From assembly GCF_017498065.1 (NCBI RefSeq), contig NZ_JAGDFX010000016.1, positions 1-64,000 of the forward strand: DNA of 64,000 nucleotides. Reading direction: 5' to 3'. Origin of the DNA: Oceanisphaera pacifica (GTDB lineage Bacteria > Pseudomonadota > Gammaproteobacteria > Enterobacterales > Aeromonadaceae). Under the pieces are notes generated by a model. It had not been told where the DNA came from. It ran no database searches and was given only the letters and a program-made list of their open reading frames with translations. The number at the start of each line of letters is the position of its first letter. Within the stretch, counting starts at the first letter, position 1. Positions 35,636-44,967 of the stretch are shown here, piece after piece. The translations under genes and the position numbers were made by a program.

Positions 35636-36351
35636 GGTGTGCCCGCACGCGTATCCGCAGGAACTTCCAGGCTGTAGCCGCGCCCGTGGATGGTTTTTAC
35701 CAGCACGTTACCCAAGCCTGTCTGCAGGGATTTTCGAAGCGTATAAATATGAGTCCGAAGGCTGTTGCCCTCCATCTCTCCATGACGAGCTCCCCACAAG
35801 GCATCACTCAACGCCTCGTGGCTGAGAAAACTCGGGTAGGCTCGAACCAGTAATTCAAACAGCCGGGCTGGCGTGCCAGACAGAGCGGTTTTCGATCCAC
35901 GCAATTCCACTTCCAGCGTACCCGGATCGAACCGAATATCTCCAGCAACCAGGATGGGCCTCTGTGGCGAATTGCGCCTATGCAGAGCATCAATTCGCAG
36001 TTGCAATTCACGCAGCTCGAACGGCTTCACGAGGTAATCATCTGCGCCGCAGTCAAACCCCTTTTCCTTGTCGTTCAGGGCGCTCAGTGCTGTCATCAGA
36101 ATAACCGGGGTCTGGCATTTCAGGTCCTGACGAATCCGCCGGCAAATGTCATAACCATTAACCCCGGGCAGCATCAGGTCGAGCACGATAACGTCGTAGC
36201 TGTGGGTAGCCAGCAGATGCAGCGCCGTCAAACCATCAGCGGCGAAGTCCAGTGTGTAGCGTTCCTCACCCAAAAACTCGAACAGGTTGTCTGCAAGATC
36301 CACCTGATCTTCGACAATTAATAGTCTGAGCGGTGGTTGGTTAGATGTCAT
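35632..36351 (-). CDS. OmpR-family response regulator
   Basis: A 239-residue two-component regulator: receiver domain (phosphoacceptor Asp in VIVLDLMLPG near 55, Lys in DYLVKPFEL) and a winged-helix DNA-binding domain (NSLRTHIYTLRKSLQ, VKTIHGRGYSLE). The start overlaps the stop of the ArnT-like glycosyltransferase gene by 11 bp, so it is cotranscribed with the envelope-modification genes it probably controls. Its kinase partner is truncated, so any activation must come from elsewhere. Confidence 0.93.
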   Translation of the reverse strand: MTSNQPPLRLLIVEDQVDLADNLFEFLGEERYTLDFAADGLTALHLLATHSYDVIVLDLMLPGVNGYDICRRIRQDLKCQTPVILMTALSALNDKEKGFDCGADDYLVKPFELRELQLRIDALHRRNSPQRPILVAGDIRFDPGTLEVELRGSKTALSGTPARLFELLVRAYPSFLSHEALSDALWGARHGEMEGNSLRTHIYTLRKSLQTGLGNVLVKTIHGRGYSLEVPADTRAGTP

Positions 36352-37840
36352 TCGAACGAACTCCGTTGGCGCCAGACACAGATTGGTGATCCCGTGGCAG
36401 TCCCTTAATCACCAACAATTGATAGCGACTATTTGACATGACCTTTCGCACGGACATGGATAAGCCCACCAATTTTCTGTCTGGCCAGGTTCGGGGAACC
36501 GCGACATACAAGCGTTGAAACGGTTTGTTCTTCAGCAATTCACCCAAGCCACTTTCTGTTACTTCCAGAGCGTTCCCGTTTGAGTAGAAGCGGGCTGAAA
36601 ATGGCAGGTCGTTAAGGTAGATCAACGGGCTATCATCTGTGTTGCTGGCCTGCTGATAATAGCTTACCAGTTCTTTCTCGGTTTTCAGCGGCGCCCAGCC
36701 TGCTTCAGCCAGGCCCACGAACACAGTCAGTAAAACTGGCACCAATGCCACCGCCCCACCCCGCATCCGGCATAACCATAAAGACTCACATTGCGACGCC
36801 CAGCGGCCGATCAGCATGGCCGTAAACGGCAATGATGGCAGTATATAAGTCCAGAGTGTATTACCTGCGAGTGTGAAAAACAGCATGGGTGCCAATGCGC
36901 TTGCCAGTAAAAAGCTGACGTCCGGGTCTGATATTGTCTTGCCCACAATGCCACGTCTGTTCCCCCTGAACCATGCAAGTGCCAGGCTCACCAAGGCAAC
37001 AATGCCCCAGGGAAACGACGCCCACAACCAGAACATCCAGATCATACCTTCAGGTTGATTATGGGCGCTGCCGTAAAGATCGCCTGCCCAGCCCGGATCC
37101 AGAAACCGGCGCACATGCTCCCCTAGGATAAAGTAGTCCAGAAAACCCGGGGTCTTGAGTTCTGCCAATATGTACCAGGGGCATACCAGCAGGGCTGTCA
37201 GAAGGCTCCCCCGCCACCAGGGCAGCCGACGCAGGTTGTTGGTTGCTTCCCGCCATGAAAGGAGCAACCACAAGACGATGGGAATACCGATCAAGACTGG
37301 TGCCAAGGGCCCTTTGGACAAAAGCCCTATCACCAATCCAAGAAAAAAAGACCACCGCCAAGGGCCGCCCTCTCCTGCCATCACCAGATAAAAGCTGACA
37401 AGAGCAAGGGTAGTGCCCAGTGCCAGGAAGGCGTCTGTCATCACTGCGCCGGCGCTGATGTACGTGAGCGCCATGGTTGCAAAAACCAGACAACTCCACT
37501 GGGCTACCTGAACACTCCAAAACTGCCGCGCCAGGCGCCAGACCAACCACACCATCCCAAGCGTTGCCAGCCAGGACGGAAAGCGCAGCGAAAACTCCGA
37601 AATACCAAATACCTTGATGGCAGCAGCCTGCGCCCAGAATGACAGAGGCGGTTTGCCCCAGAAGGGAATTCCGGGCTCAAACCATGGTGTAATCCAGTCG
37701 CCAGTCTCAGCCATCAGGCGGGCAATTTCTGCATAACGCGGCTCCGTGGTATCGGCAAAGGGGAAAAATGCCATAGCGATAAAACGGCTGACCAGCACTG
37801 CGGCCAATATTAGCAGGCAGACATTAAACCGCTTTGACAT
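36341..37840 (-). CDS. ArnT/PMT-family membrane glycosyltransferase
   Basis: A 499-residue integral membrane protein of the PMT_2 (GT83) family. The first loop has the acidic catalytic motif (DTTEPRYAEIARLMAETGDW) and WGKPPLSFW, both typical of ArnT-like transferases that move a sugar from undecaprenyl phosphate to lipid A or another glycolipid. At least nine hydrophobic segments follow, then a soluble C-terminal domain of about 130 residues. It overlaps the GT2 gene by 17 bp. The substrate cannot be read from sequence. Confidence 0.88.
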   Translation of the reverse strand: MSKRFNVCLLILAAVLVSRFIAMAFFPFADTTEPRYAEIARLMAETGDWITPWFEPGIPFWGKPPLSFWAQAAAIKVFGISEFSLRFPSWLATLGMVWLVWRLARQFWSVQVAQWSCLVFATMALTYISAGAVMTDAFLALGTTLALVSFYLVMAGEGGPWRWSFFLGLVIGLLSKGPLAPVLIGIPIVLWLLLSWREATNNLRRLPWWRGSLLTALLVCPWYILAELKTPGFLDYFILGEHVRRFLDPGWAGDLYGSAHNQPEGMIWMFWLWASFPWGIVALVSLALAWFRGNRRGIVGKTISDPDVSFLLASALAPMLFFTLAGNTLWTYILPSLPFTAMLIGRWASQCESLWLCRMRGGAVALVPVLLTVFVGLAEAGWAPLKTEKELVSYYQQASNTDDSPLIYLNDLPFSARFYSNGNALEVTESGLGELLKNKPFQRLYVAVPRTWPDRKLVGLSMSVRKVMSNSRYQLLVIKGLPRDHQSVSGANGVRSNDI

Positions 37841-38864
37841 GACGTGCCCCAGTAGAAGTGCGACTGGACTGTTGGCGTGTTGACTCGCGGTTCTCGATCA
37901 CTTCGTCTGTTACGTACACAGGCCTCTGCTTTGCTTCCATGTAGGTCTTGCCGACATATTCACCCACAATGCCCACGCTCATCAACTGAATACCGCCCAG
38001 AAAGCTTATGATGGCCACCAGCGACGGATAACCGCTGGTGGCATCGCCCAGCATGAGCGCCTTGACCACTATCCACAGGCCAAATACCGCGCCCATGCTG
38101 GCTGCGAGCAATCCGGTCAGGGTCGCCCAGCGCAATGGAGACACAGAAAACGACGTTAGCCCTTCCAGTGCCAGGCCGACCAGCCCGGGGTAGTCCCATT
38201 TTGTTTCGCCGGCCACACGGGGTTCACGGTCGTACTGAATGACCTGAGTCGGCATACCAATCCAGGCGAACAGGCCTTTCATATAGCGGTTACGCTCTTT
38301 CAACTGCAACAATGCGGTAACGGCCTTGCGACTCATCAGCCGAAAGTCACCGGTGTCCACCGGGATATTCGTGCGGCTGGTTCGGTTCAACAATCGGTAA
38401 AACAGATGCGCACTCCAGCGCTTGAATGCCGTTTCGCCCGCCCGGGAACGGCGCTGCATCAGTACAACATCCACTCCTGACTGCCAACACTCGACCATGG
38501 CTGGAATCTGCTCAGGTGGGTCTTGCAGGTCTGCATCCAACACGATCACCGCATCGCCTTTGGCGTGCTCCAGTCCTGCGGTCATTGCGGCCTCTTTGCC
38601 AAAATTACGACTCAGTTTGATCAACCGGATGCCGGGCATTCGGTCAATAACGCTGCGGATGTATTGGGCACTGCCATCATCACTGCCGTCATCAATCAGC
38701 ACGATCTCCCAGTGCACGTCCAGGGGGGCAAGCAACGGTAGCACCCGATCAAAGAAAAGAGGCAGCATCGGGCGTTCGTTGTACAGCGGCACCACCAGTG
38801 ATAACAGCGGCTTGTCAAGCGGGCCATCAAAAGGTACCACGGGGAATTCAACGCGTTTGTTCAT
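37824..38864 (-). CDS. GT2 polyprenyl-phosphate glycosyltransferase (GtrB/ArnC-like)
   Basis: A 346-residue family 2 glycosyltransferase with LSLVVPLYNERP, the DDGSDDGS loop and VLDADLQDPPEQ (DxD), then two membrane segments near 235-290 and YVGKTYMEAKQRPVY at the end. This is the GtrB/ArnC/DPM layout: it loads a sugar onto undecaprenyl phosphate on the cytoplasmic side. It overlaps GtrA upstream and the ArnT-like gene downstream, so the three likely form one pathway: load, flip, transfer. Confidence 0.9.
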   Translation of the reverse strand: MNKRVEFPVVPFDGPLDKPLLSLVVPLYNERPMLPLFFDRVLPLLAPLDVHWEIVLIDDGSDDGSAQYIRSVIDRMPGIRLIKLSRNFGKEAAMTAGLEHAKGDAVIVLDADLQDPPEQIPAMVECWQSGVDVVLMQRRSRAGETAFKRWSAHLFYRLLNRTSRTNIPVDTGDFRLMSRKAVTALLQLKERNRYMKGLFAWIGMPTQVIQYDREPRVAGETKWDYPGLVGLALEGLTSFSVSPLRWATLTGLLAASMGAVFGLWIVVKALMLGDATSGYPSLVAIISFLGGIQLMSVGIVGEYVGKTYMEAKQRPVYVTDEVIENRESTRQQSSRTSTGARHVKAV

Positions 38865-39237
38865 GGAAAACCAACCTCTGATAAACGGTGTAATTCAGTG
38901 CAGCGACAAGCCCTGTAGTCACGATTTGTGACAGCGTTACGGGCAGTGCCAGAACGTTGTTGAGCAGGAAAAAGAAGACGAGATTGCAGAACCAGGCGCC
39001 AAAACAGGAGCCGATATAACGCCACACCGTAACCCTGTGAGGGCCGGCATTGCGAAATGCCAGGCGCCGTTGGAGGCCGTAATTTAGCACCGCGCCAGAC
39101 ACGCTCCCGCTAGCTGTTGCCAGCACCGGTTCAAGCCCGGCAGCGATCAATGCGGCCATTACAAGCCAGTGGAACAGCGTGGCAAAACCGCCGGCCGCCA
39201 CAAATCCCCGTAATTGGCGAGGTAATAGTGTGTTCAT
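38848..39237 (-). CDS. GtrA-family membrane protein
   Basis: A 129-residue protein with four hydrophobic segments and the GtrA core (LRGFVAAGGFATLFHWLV, NYGLQRRLAF, TVYQRLVF). GtrA proteins flip undecaprenyl-linked sugars. I chose ATG 39237 because an upstream start at 39312 adds a non-conserved tail; GGAGTGG lies about 13 bases upstream of 39237. First gene of the operon; 39238-39441 shows no other gene. Confidence 0.85.
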   Translation of the reverse strand: MNTLLPRQLRGFVAAGGFATLFHWLVMAALIAAGLEPVLATASGSVSGAVLNYGLQRRLAFRNAGPHRVTVWRYIGSCFGAWFCNLVFFFLLNNVLALPVTLSQIVTTGLVAALNYTVYQRLVFHEQTR

Positions 39238-39441
39238 GACAATAACCACTCCATTGGCGACTGATGAAGTCGACCTGACATTGAGTGGGTATGATGACCT
39301 ACCTTGTGTCACAGCTTTGTGGAGGTTTTATCAGGAAAATGTCAAAACGTGAGATGATCCGCGCCTGAATCAGGCTTGCGGATTGATAATGAGCCGAATA
39401 GTTAAAGCAGGCTTGAAATATAAGTGGCGAGTAAAAATCTC

Positions 39442-40131
39442 TTACGCAACCACGCCAAATATTCGCCCTACGCCAGCCGTGATTGCCATTGCGAGTGCGC
39501 CCCAAAATGTAACTCTGATTGCGCCGATAGTAATCGAGGCCCCACCTGCACTTGCCGCAACCCCGCCCAGAAGCGCGAGAAAAACCAGAGAGGATACTGC
39601 AACCACATAAATTAGCTGGCTACCCGGTACAACCCATGCCGCCGCCAACGGAAGTGCGGCACCAATGGTAAAGGTACCTGCCGATGAGAATGCCGCTTGG
39701 ACGGGCTGGGCGCTAACCGTTTCCGAGATGCCTATTTCATCCCTGGCGTGTGCACCAAGAGCATCGTGAGCCATTAACTGCTCAGCGACTTGCTTCGCGA
39801 GAGCCGGCTCAAGCCCTCTGCTTTCGTATATTAAAGCGAGTTCCTCTTTTTCAAACTCGAAATCCTGCTCCAATGATCTTTTTTCAATAGCCAGATCTGC
39901 CTTTTCCGTATCGGACTGCGAGCTAACGGACACGTACTCCCCAGCAGCCATAGACATAGCGCCCGCTACTAACCCGGCAAGTCCTGCCAGAAGAATGCCT
40001 TCATGAGCACTGCTAGCGGCGGCCACACCAATAATCAGACTTGCCGTGGAAACTATTCCGTCGTTTGCACCTAATACAGCTGCACGTAACCAACCCACGC
40101 GATGTGACCGATGGACTTCACTATGACTCAT
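39442..40131 (-). CDS. VIT1/CCC1-family metal transporter
   Basis: A 229-residue membrane protein of the vacuolar iron transporter family. N-terminal segment WLRAAVLGANDGIVSTASLI carries the conserved ANDGIV motif. A cytosolic metal-binding segment with acidic residues (about 75-140: EYVSVSSQSD, LEQDFEFEKEEL) follows, and three more membrane segments end the protein. It would export Fe(II) or Mn(II). ATG 40131 is preferred to TTG 40143. It is followed by the BON gene upstream on the same strand, 59 bp apart. Confidence 0.88.
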   Translation of the reverse strand: MSHSEVHRSHRVGWLRAAVLGANDGIVSTASLIIGVAAASSAHEGILLAGLAGLVAGAMSMAAGEYVSVSSQSDTEKADLAIEKRSLEQDFEFEKEELALIYESRGLEPALAKQVAEQLMAHDALGAHARDEIGISETVSAQPVQAAFSSAGTFTIGAALPLAAAWVVPGSQLIYVVAVSSLVFLALLGGVAASAGGASITIGAIRVTFWGALAMAITAGVGRIFGVVA

Positions 40132-40189
40132 AGGTTTTCCCAATAAATAAAATTGAAAACGATGCTGTAGAAAACCCCTCGCAGCACGC

Positions 40190-40528
40190 TCACTTCCTGA
40201 TGATCAACTCATTATGGATGGTATGGAAGCCGTCCGCTCTCTGAGCGAGCTTTATGGCGGTATCGATTTGCCTCTGCGTGTCGACGACGCCAACCAGGCG
40301 CACATCACCTTTCCGCGTGGTCACGATAATAACAAGGCCATTCAGTTCAGGGTCTCCCTGCAAGGCCCTCTTGACGTTTTCGGTTACGTCTGCATCCGCC
40401 ACGTTGACGGCGTTCGAGCTGGTTCGCTGTAGACCTTCGAAATTTCCCGGAGGCTTATTGCAAGCAGTCAACAGCGCAACGGTGATCAAAGTGATGCTCA
40501 AGAACTGTGTTCCACGATATTTATTCAT
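40190..40528 (-). CDS. BON-domain lipoprotein
   Basis: A 112-residue lipoprotein: signal sequence with lipobox LLTAC (Cys near 23) and one BON domain (VTENVKRALQGDPELNGL, TRKGDVRLVGVVDTQRQID). BON domains bind membranes or osmotic-stress partners (OsmY-like). It is between the VIT transporter and the ferric-reductase-like gene, all on the minus strand. Confidence 0.85.
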   Translation of the reverse strand: MNKYRGTQFLSITLITVALLTACNKPPGNFEGLQRTSSNAVNVADADVTENVKRALQGDPELNGLVIIVTTRKGDVRLVGVVDTQRQIDTAIKLAQRADGFHTIHNELIIRK

Positions 40529-40572
40529 TGGACTCTACTCATTGTTGGCTGGGCTGAAAGACAAGCCCGGTT

Positions 40573-41865
40573 TCAACGAAACTTAAAACTTTCCTGGTGA
40601 AAGCGTAATGAAATGGACTGTTGCTTCAGACCGCTTCGCAAGGCTTTAGCCAAGCCCTGCGGGCCGCAGAACCAGATATCCACTCTGCGGTCATGGATTT
40701 TCAGTTGCGTCGCGGTCAACCACTGCCCCTGCAGGCTGTCGTAGATGTGCAGCGATATGTCCGGAAGTTGCTGCACCAGTTGTTGCAGGCGAGCCAGCAT
40801 GGGATCACCCAAGGCTTCGGCAGTGCAGTAATGCAGTGTGACCCCTGGATATATTTGGTCGGTATTGATAAGGCGCTTTTCCAGGGCAGCCAGAAACGGT
40901 GTGATACCGATGCCGCCAGCAACCCAGATTTGCTGGGCATTTTTTCTGCCGCTGTCGGGGTCAAAGCGACCATAAGGTCCTTCCAGCGTAACTGCCTGAC
41001 CACTCCGTAGCTTCCGCGGGATCTTGCGGGTGTAGTCCCCCAGCGCCTTGATATGGAAACTGAGCTGCCCGCTGTCATTGTCAGCGCTGGACAGGCTGAA
41101 AGGATGCGCTCCTTCCATCCGGTCGAAGGTCACCAGAGCAAATTGTCCGGCTTGATGGCCAGGCCACCGCTTGCCCATCTCACAGACAACTTCCGTGATG
41201 TTAGCTGGTGTCTGCCTGACGGCCTGAACCAATCCCTTATAGCGACGACTCCTGCCGATTTGCCCGGTTAGCGATTGCAGGCTTGCGACGGCACCACCTG
41301 CTATCAACAGCGCCATCAGCCAACCAGTGGGTTGTTGCCACCATTTCAGCGGGGCCAGCAACAATGCGTGGGTGGCCAGTACCAGATAAATCACTGGCAT
41401 CACCCGATGCAGGTGGCGCCAGTAACCATAAGGCACCCAACGCAGGAGAGTGATAACAACCAGAAACGCCAGCACATACAGGCCGGGCTCGCCGAGGTCT
41501 TCAGCGCCATCCTGCAAGCTGTCCAGCAGGCCGGAGAAGTCAGCTTCCTTCAAGCTGCGATCTGATCCAAGCAGCGCTTCGAGGGCGTCATCCGCCATTT
41601 CAATCAACCAGTGTGACAGCGCAAAAACGACGGCCAGAATGCCGGTCCATTTATGCAACTGATACATGCTGTCCAATCCACGTAATGGCGATTCCAGCCA
41701 TACCGGCCGGGTTGCCAGCAGCATAGTGATAGACATGAAATTGATGGCAAGATAGCCACTGAGTGTGAGGAAATTTTCATAGCTCAGCCCCGGGGCCCAG
41801 AAGCTGAACTGAGCCGCCAAAAGCAGAAAAAGGGTGACACTGGTACGTAGGTTAGGCACAAACAA
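40573..41865 (-). CDS. Ferric-reductase-like membrane flavoprotein
   Basis: A 430-residue protein. The N-terminal half has six hydrophobic segments with haem-ligating His candidates (LHKWTG, LSHWLIE, LHRVMP, ATHALLL) of the ferric-reductase domain. The C-terminal half has an FAD-binding domain (GQFALVTF, HPFSLSS) and an NAD(P)-binding domain (GGIGITPFLA, FCGPQGLAKAL). It should move electrons from NAD(P)H through FAD and haem across the inner membrane, perhaps to ferric chelates. It is adjacent to the QseBC-like regulators and the PepSY operon, which also concern reductive iron or flavin chemistry. Confidence 0.88.
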   Translation of the reverse strand: MFVPNLRTSVTLFLLLAAQFSFWAPGLSYENFLTLSGYLAINFMSITMLLATRPVWLESPLRGLDSMYQLHKWTGILAVVFALSHWLIEMADDALEALLGSDRSLKEADFSGLLDSLQDGAEDLGEPGLYVLAFLVVITLLRWVPYGYWRHLHRVMPVIYLVLATHALLLAPLKWWQQPTGWLMALLIAGGAVASLQSLTGQIGRSRRYKGLVQAVRQTPANITEVVCEMGKRWPGHQAGQFALVTFDRMEGAHPFSLSSADNDSGQLSFHIKALGDYTRKIPRKLRSGQAVTLEGPYGRFDPDSGRKNAQQIWVAGGIGITPFLAALEKRLINTDQIYPGVTLHYCTAEALGDPMLARLQQLVQQLPDISLHIYDSLQGQWLTATQLKIHDRRVDIWFCGPQGLAKALRSGLKQQSISLRFHQESFKFR

Positions 41866-41915
41866 ACTCCGGCTTGGGTTTGTCTGAATTCTGCAAGATT
41901 AACCTGACACCAGCC

Positions 41916-43253
41916 TTAAACCCCTGAGTGTTGCACGACAATATTCACTTCTGCTTCAAAACCGCCGCTTTGGCCTGAGGCTGGTGATCGAAGGTTAAGG
42001 GCAGTACCTGCGCCGGTGGCAATGGCGTCCACTATGGCAAGTCCGATACCGGAGCCCAGTGTTTTCGAATCGGAGCGTACAAAACGGTTGCGCAATAATG
42101 CGAGCTTCTCTGGCGGTACAACATCACCTGCATTAGCGACTCGTAAAGTGCCCTCACCTGTAAGGCTTATATGTACTGCCCGGTCGGCTGCGCCGTGCCT
42201 GAGTGCATTCTCTATAAGGTTTCGTGCCAGGATGGCAAAGGCATCAGGATCGAGTAATGACATTACGCGGTTGCCTGGCAAATTCAGCTTGAGGCGACCG
42301 GGAGCTTCACGCTCGTAATCGTTGGTGATCATTTGCAGGATAGGCACCAAATCATTTTCGTTTTCAGACAGAGCACTGCCACCTTCAGCCTTGGCCAGTT
42401 CCAGCAACTTTTCCGACAATCTGGACAAAGTGCGAAGCGATTCTTCAATTTCGCCGGCTCGCGCTTTAACTCCGGCATCCCGGGCTTCAGTTTTTAACCG
42501 CTGAAGCTTCGCCAACGCCGTTGCCAGTGGCGTTCGCAATTCATGGGCACTGTTAGCAGTAAAGCTTCGCTCGGCTTCAAGCGCTCTGCGCAAACGCTCC
42601 AATAAGCGGTTAACTGAAACCATGGTAGGTTCAAACTCTTTTGGCAGGCGGTCTACCGCCACCGGAGAGAGGTCACTGCCACCGCGGGTTTCTATCGATT
42701 GCTGCAGTATAACCACCTGACGAAGCGACCGTTTTATCACCCACCACACACCAACCAGGCTGATGGGAATCAGAAGCACCAGTGGAGTGAGCAATGCAAG
42801 GCTGGTATCCAGTATGGCTTCGCGGCGGTGGCCCAAGGGTTCGGCAACCTCGATGAACAGGGTATCGCTGATGGCCCCCTCGCCGTATATCCGGTGTGTA
42901 GGCGTTTCAGAGAATCCTTCGCGAGGCTTGGCACCGAAAATACGCGGATCTGCGTCATGGGATTGCAGCAGCAGCTTGCCTGACGCGTCTCGAACCAGAT
43001 AAGTGAGATATTCATCGTGTTCTTTCAGGGCCAATGCCCGCTGATCGCCTGTGTCATTTTCCCGGTTGAGAATATCGGTCACCGCCAATGGCAGGATGCG
43101 CTGCGCCGTCTCTTCCAGGGCGCTGTCGAACACTTCATTCATTTCATGGCGCGCAATAACCCCGGAAGCAATCACGCCCAACAGCCAAAGCAAGGTCACG
43201 CCGAGGGTAAGCCAGGTACCAAGGGTTTTCTGCAAGCTGGTTTTAGTGGTCAT
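41916..43253 (-). CDS. Sensor histidine kinase (QseC-like)
   Basis: A complete 445-residue kinase: two membrane segments (about 15-35 and 150-170) around a periplasmic sensor, a linker, H-box NSAHELRTPLATAL, N-box NLIENALRH, and G-box GSGIGLAIVDAIATG. The periplasmic part has two acidic stretches (DILNRENDTGDQ). It overlaps the regulator gene by 11 bp. Compare the truncated kinase at 34712. Confidence 0.9.
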   Translation of the reverse strand: MTTKTSLQKTLGTWLTLGVTLLWLLGVIASGVIARHEMNEVFDSALEETAQRILPLAVTDILNRENDTGDQRALALKEHDEYLTYLVRDASGKLLLQSHDADPRIFGAKPREGFSETPTHRIYGEGAISDTLFIEVAEPLGHRREAILDTSLALLTPLVLLIPISLVGVWWVIKRSLRQVVILQQSIETRGGSDLSPVAVDRLPKEFEPTMVSVNRLLERLRRALEAERSFTANSAHELRTPLATALAKLQRLKTEARDAGVKARAGEIEESLRTLSRLSEKLLELAKAEGGSALSENENDLVPILQMITNDYEREAPGRLKLNLPGNRVMSLLDPDAFAILARNLIENALRHGAADRAVHISLTGEGTLRVANAGDVVPPEKLALLRNRFVRSDSKTLGSGIGLAIVDAIATGAGTALNLRSPASGQSGGFEAEVNIVVQHSGV

Positions 43254-43908
43254 AAGCGTTTAACCGGTAACCCATACCTCGGACCGTCACTATGGCGTCG
43301 CGCCCAAGTTTTTTGCGCAAACGGCTAATGTAGACCTCAATGGTATTGCTCTCGATCTCGGCCCCGAATTCGTACAGCCGATCTTCAAGCTGTGAACGCG
43401 ACAGCAGTATTCCCGGGCGCTGCAAAAACCCTTCAAAGAGCGCCCACTCCCGGGCGGTGAGCTCCACTGGCTCGCCGTTGCGGCTAATGCGATGGTCACC
43501 AAGATCCACTTCAAGATCGCCAATATGCACCAGAGGGTTCGGATTGCCGCGATAGCGGCGTGCCACGGCCGCTACCCGGGCAGACAGCTCTGATAAATCA
43601 AAAGGCTTTATCAGATAATCGTCAGCACCGGCATTCAGCCCTGCAATCCTGTCTGAAACCTGGTCCCTGGCGGTCAGAATGATGACAGGCGTTGTATCAC
43701 CGGCTGCTCGCAGTTTTTTCAGAAAATCAAAACCGTGGCCATCCGGCAGCATCAAATCGAGCAAAATCAGATTATAAGCGGTGGTTTTCACGCTGGTATC
43801 CGCAAAACCGAGGCTCTGCACCCAGTCCACGGCATGGCCATCCTCACTGATCTGATCCCGCACGGCCTCACCCAGCCCGGCTGTATCCTCAACCAACAGT
43901 ATCCGCAT
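43243..43908 (-). CDS. OmpR-family response regulator (QseB-like)
   Basis: A 221-residue regulator with receiver Asp in LILLDLMLPDG (about 51), Lys in DYLIKPFDL and a winged helix (TIEVYISRLRKKLG, VTVRGMGYRLN). It is divergent from the PepSY operon that starts at 44075, with 166 bp between, and likely controls it. QseB/PmrA-type regulators act on adjacent operons. Confidence 0.92.
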   Translation of the reverse strand: MRILLVEDTAGLGEAVRDQISEDGHAVDWVQSLGFADTSVKTTAYNLILLDLMLPDGHGFDFLKKLRAAGDTTPVIILTARDQVSDRIAGLNAGADDYLIKPFDLSELSARVAAVARRYRGNPNPLVHIGDLEVDLGDHRISRNGEPVELTAREWALFEGFLQRPGILLSRSQLEDRLYEFGAEIESNTIEVYISRLRKKLGRDAIVTVRGMGYRLNAYDH

Positions 43909-44074
43909 CTTTCACCTTTTGCCTTATTTCAACCAGAAGATACTACAACCCTCACCTGACAGCAGCCTGAACAATTCTATTACTGCTTGCCATCCTGTTA
44001 TCTGGTCCCCCGTTCAGGCCAGTGTCAGGAAAAAGCCTTAGGGTTGATTAAACCGACCCAACGGGAGACACATC

Positions 44075-44458
44075 ATGAAACTCAAACCCATTGTGATCAG
44101 CCTTTCGCTACTGCTGGTGAGCGGTAGCGCCCTGGCCGACGATGACTGCGATGACCCGGCTGCCCAATGGCAGCCCCGGGAAAACCTGCGAAAGCAACTG
44201 GAAGCCGAAGGATGGACGGTGTTCCGCATCAAGGTGGACGATGGTTGTTACGAGGTCAAAGGAAGGGACCCGGATGGCTACCGCGTGGAAGCAGAGTACT
44301 CACCAGCAACCTTCGAGCTGATGGAAATGGAGCGGGACGACGACGATGAGGATGACGACCATCGTGACAAGTCCAGGCGTTACAGCGAACCGACCAATGA
44401 AGACCGGGTTCCACGCAAGGGCATTGTTAAAGGTCGCCCCAGCGTAACGGTTGAGTAA
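44075..44458 (+). CDS. PepSY-domain periplasmic protein
   Basis: A 127-residue exported protein. The signal peptide ends at GSALA (about residue 21). A PepSY_2-type domain follows (LRKQLEAEGWTVFRIKVDDG CYEVKGRD). The C-terminal third is very acidic (a DDDDEDDD run) and then basic. AACGGGAGACAC precedes the ATG. First of three genes in an operon with DUF2271 and PepSY-flavodoxin reductase proteins. Confidence 0.85.
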   Translation: MKLKPIVISLSLLLVSGSALADDDCDDPAAQWQPRENLRKQLEAEGWTVFRIKVDDGCYEVKGRDPDGYRVEAEYSPATFELMEMERDDDDEDDDHRDKSRRYSEPTNEDRVPRKGIVKGRPSVTVE

Positions 44459-44475
44459 TTAAAGGAGATTACATC

Positions 44476-44949
44476 ATGAAAAAGATTCTGTTTACTCTGG
44501 GCCTTGCAACCCTAATGGCATTACCGGCTTATGCTCAGGCCCGGGAAGTCACCTTTACCACGCAACTGAAAAATTATGGCGGTGACGGGGCTTACCTGGC
44601 TCTCTACCTTACGGATACCAACGGACAGTACCAGGGAACTCTCTGGATTTCAGGTGAGAAGAGTAAATATTACAAGCACCTGCGTGACTGGGCACGAGGC
44701 AGTGGTTTGAATCAGGCTGAATACGATGGCCTGACCGGCGCCAGTGTGACCAGCGGCCGCGCCTTGAAAGTGACTCTGGAACTTGAAGACGCTTTGATCG
44801 ACTCTGGCTATCAGGTTCGTGTTGATACTGCCGTTGAAGACATGCGTGATAACCGTTCGGATGTGGTTGTGCCTCTGACCACAGAAGATTCCGGGAAAAC
44901 GGTATCCGGCCGCGGCTATGTTCAGTCCTTTGTCTATGACCTCAAGTAA
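44476..44949 (+). CDS. DUF2271-family periplasmic protein
   Basis: A 157-residue exported protein with signal peptide ending near YAQA (about 22). The domain reads TFTTQLKNYGGDGAYLALY and SKYYKHLRDWARGSG, then TGASVTSGRALKV, which fits DUF2271. It follows the PepSY gene by 17 bp; AAAGGAG precedes its ATG. DUF2271 genes commonly sit beside PepSY-type membrane reductases; the biochemical role is not known to me. Confidence 0.8.
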   Translation: MKKILFTLGLATLMALPAYAQAREVTFTTQLKNYGGDGAYLALYLTDTNGQYQGTLWISGEKSKYYKHLRDWARGSGLNQAEYDGLTGASVTSGRALKVTLELEDALIDSGYQVRVDTAVEDMRDNRSDVVVPLTTEDSGKTVSGRGYVQSFVYDLK

Positions 44950-44967
44950 ACGACGGGAGACACATTA

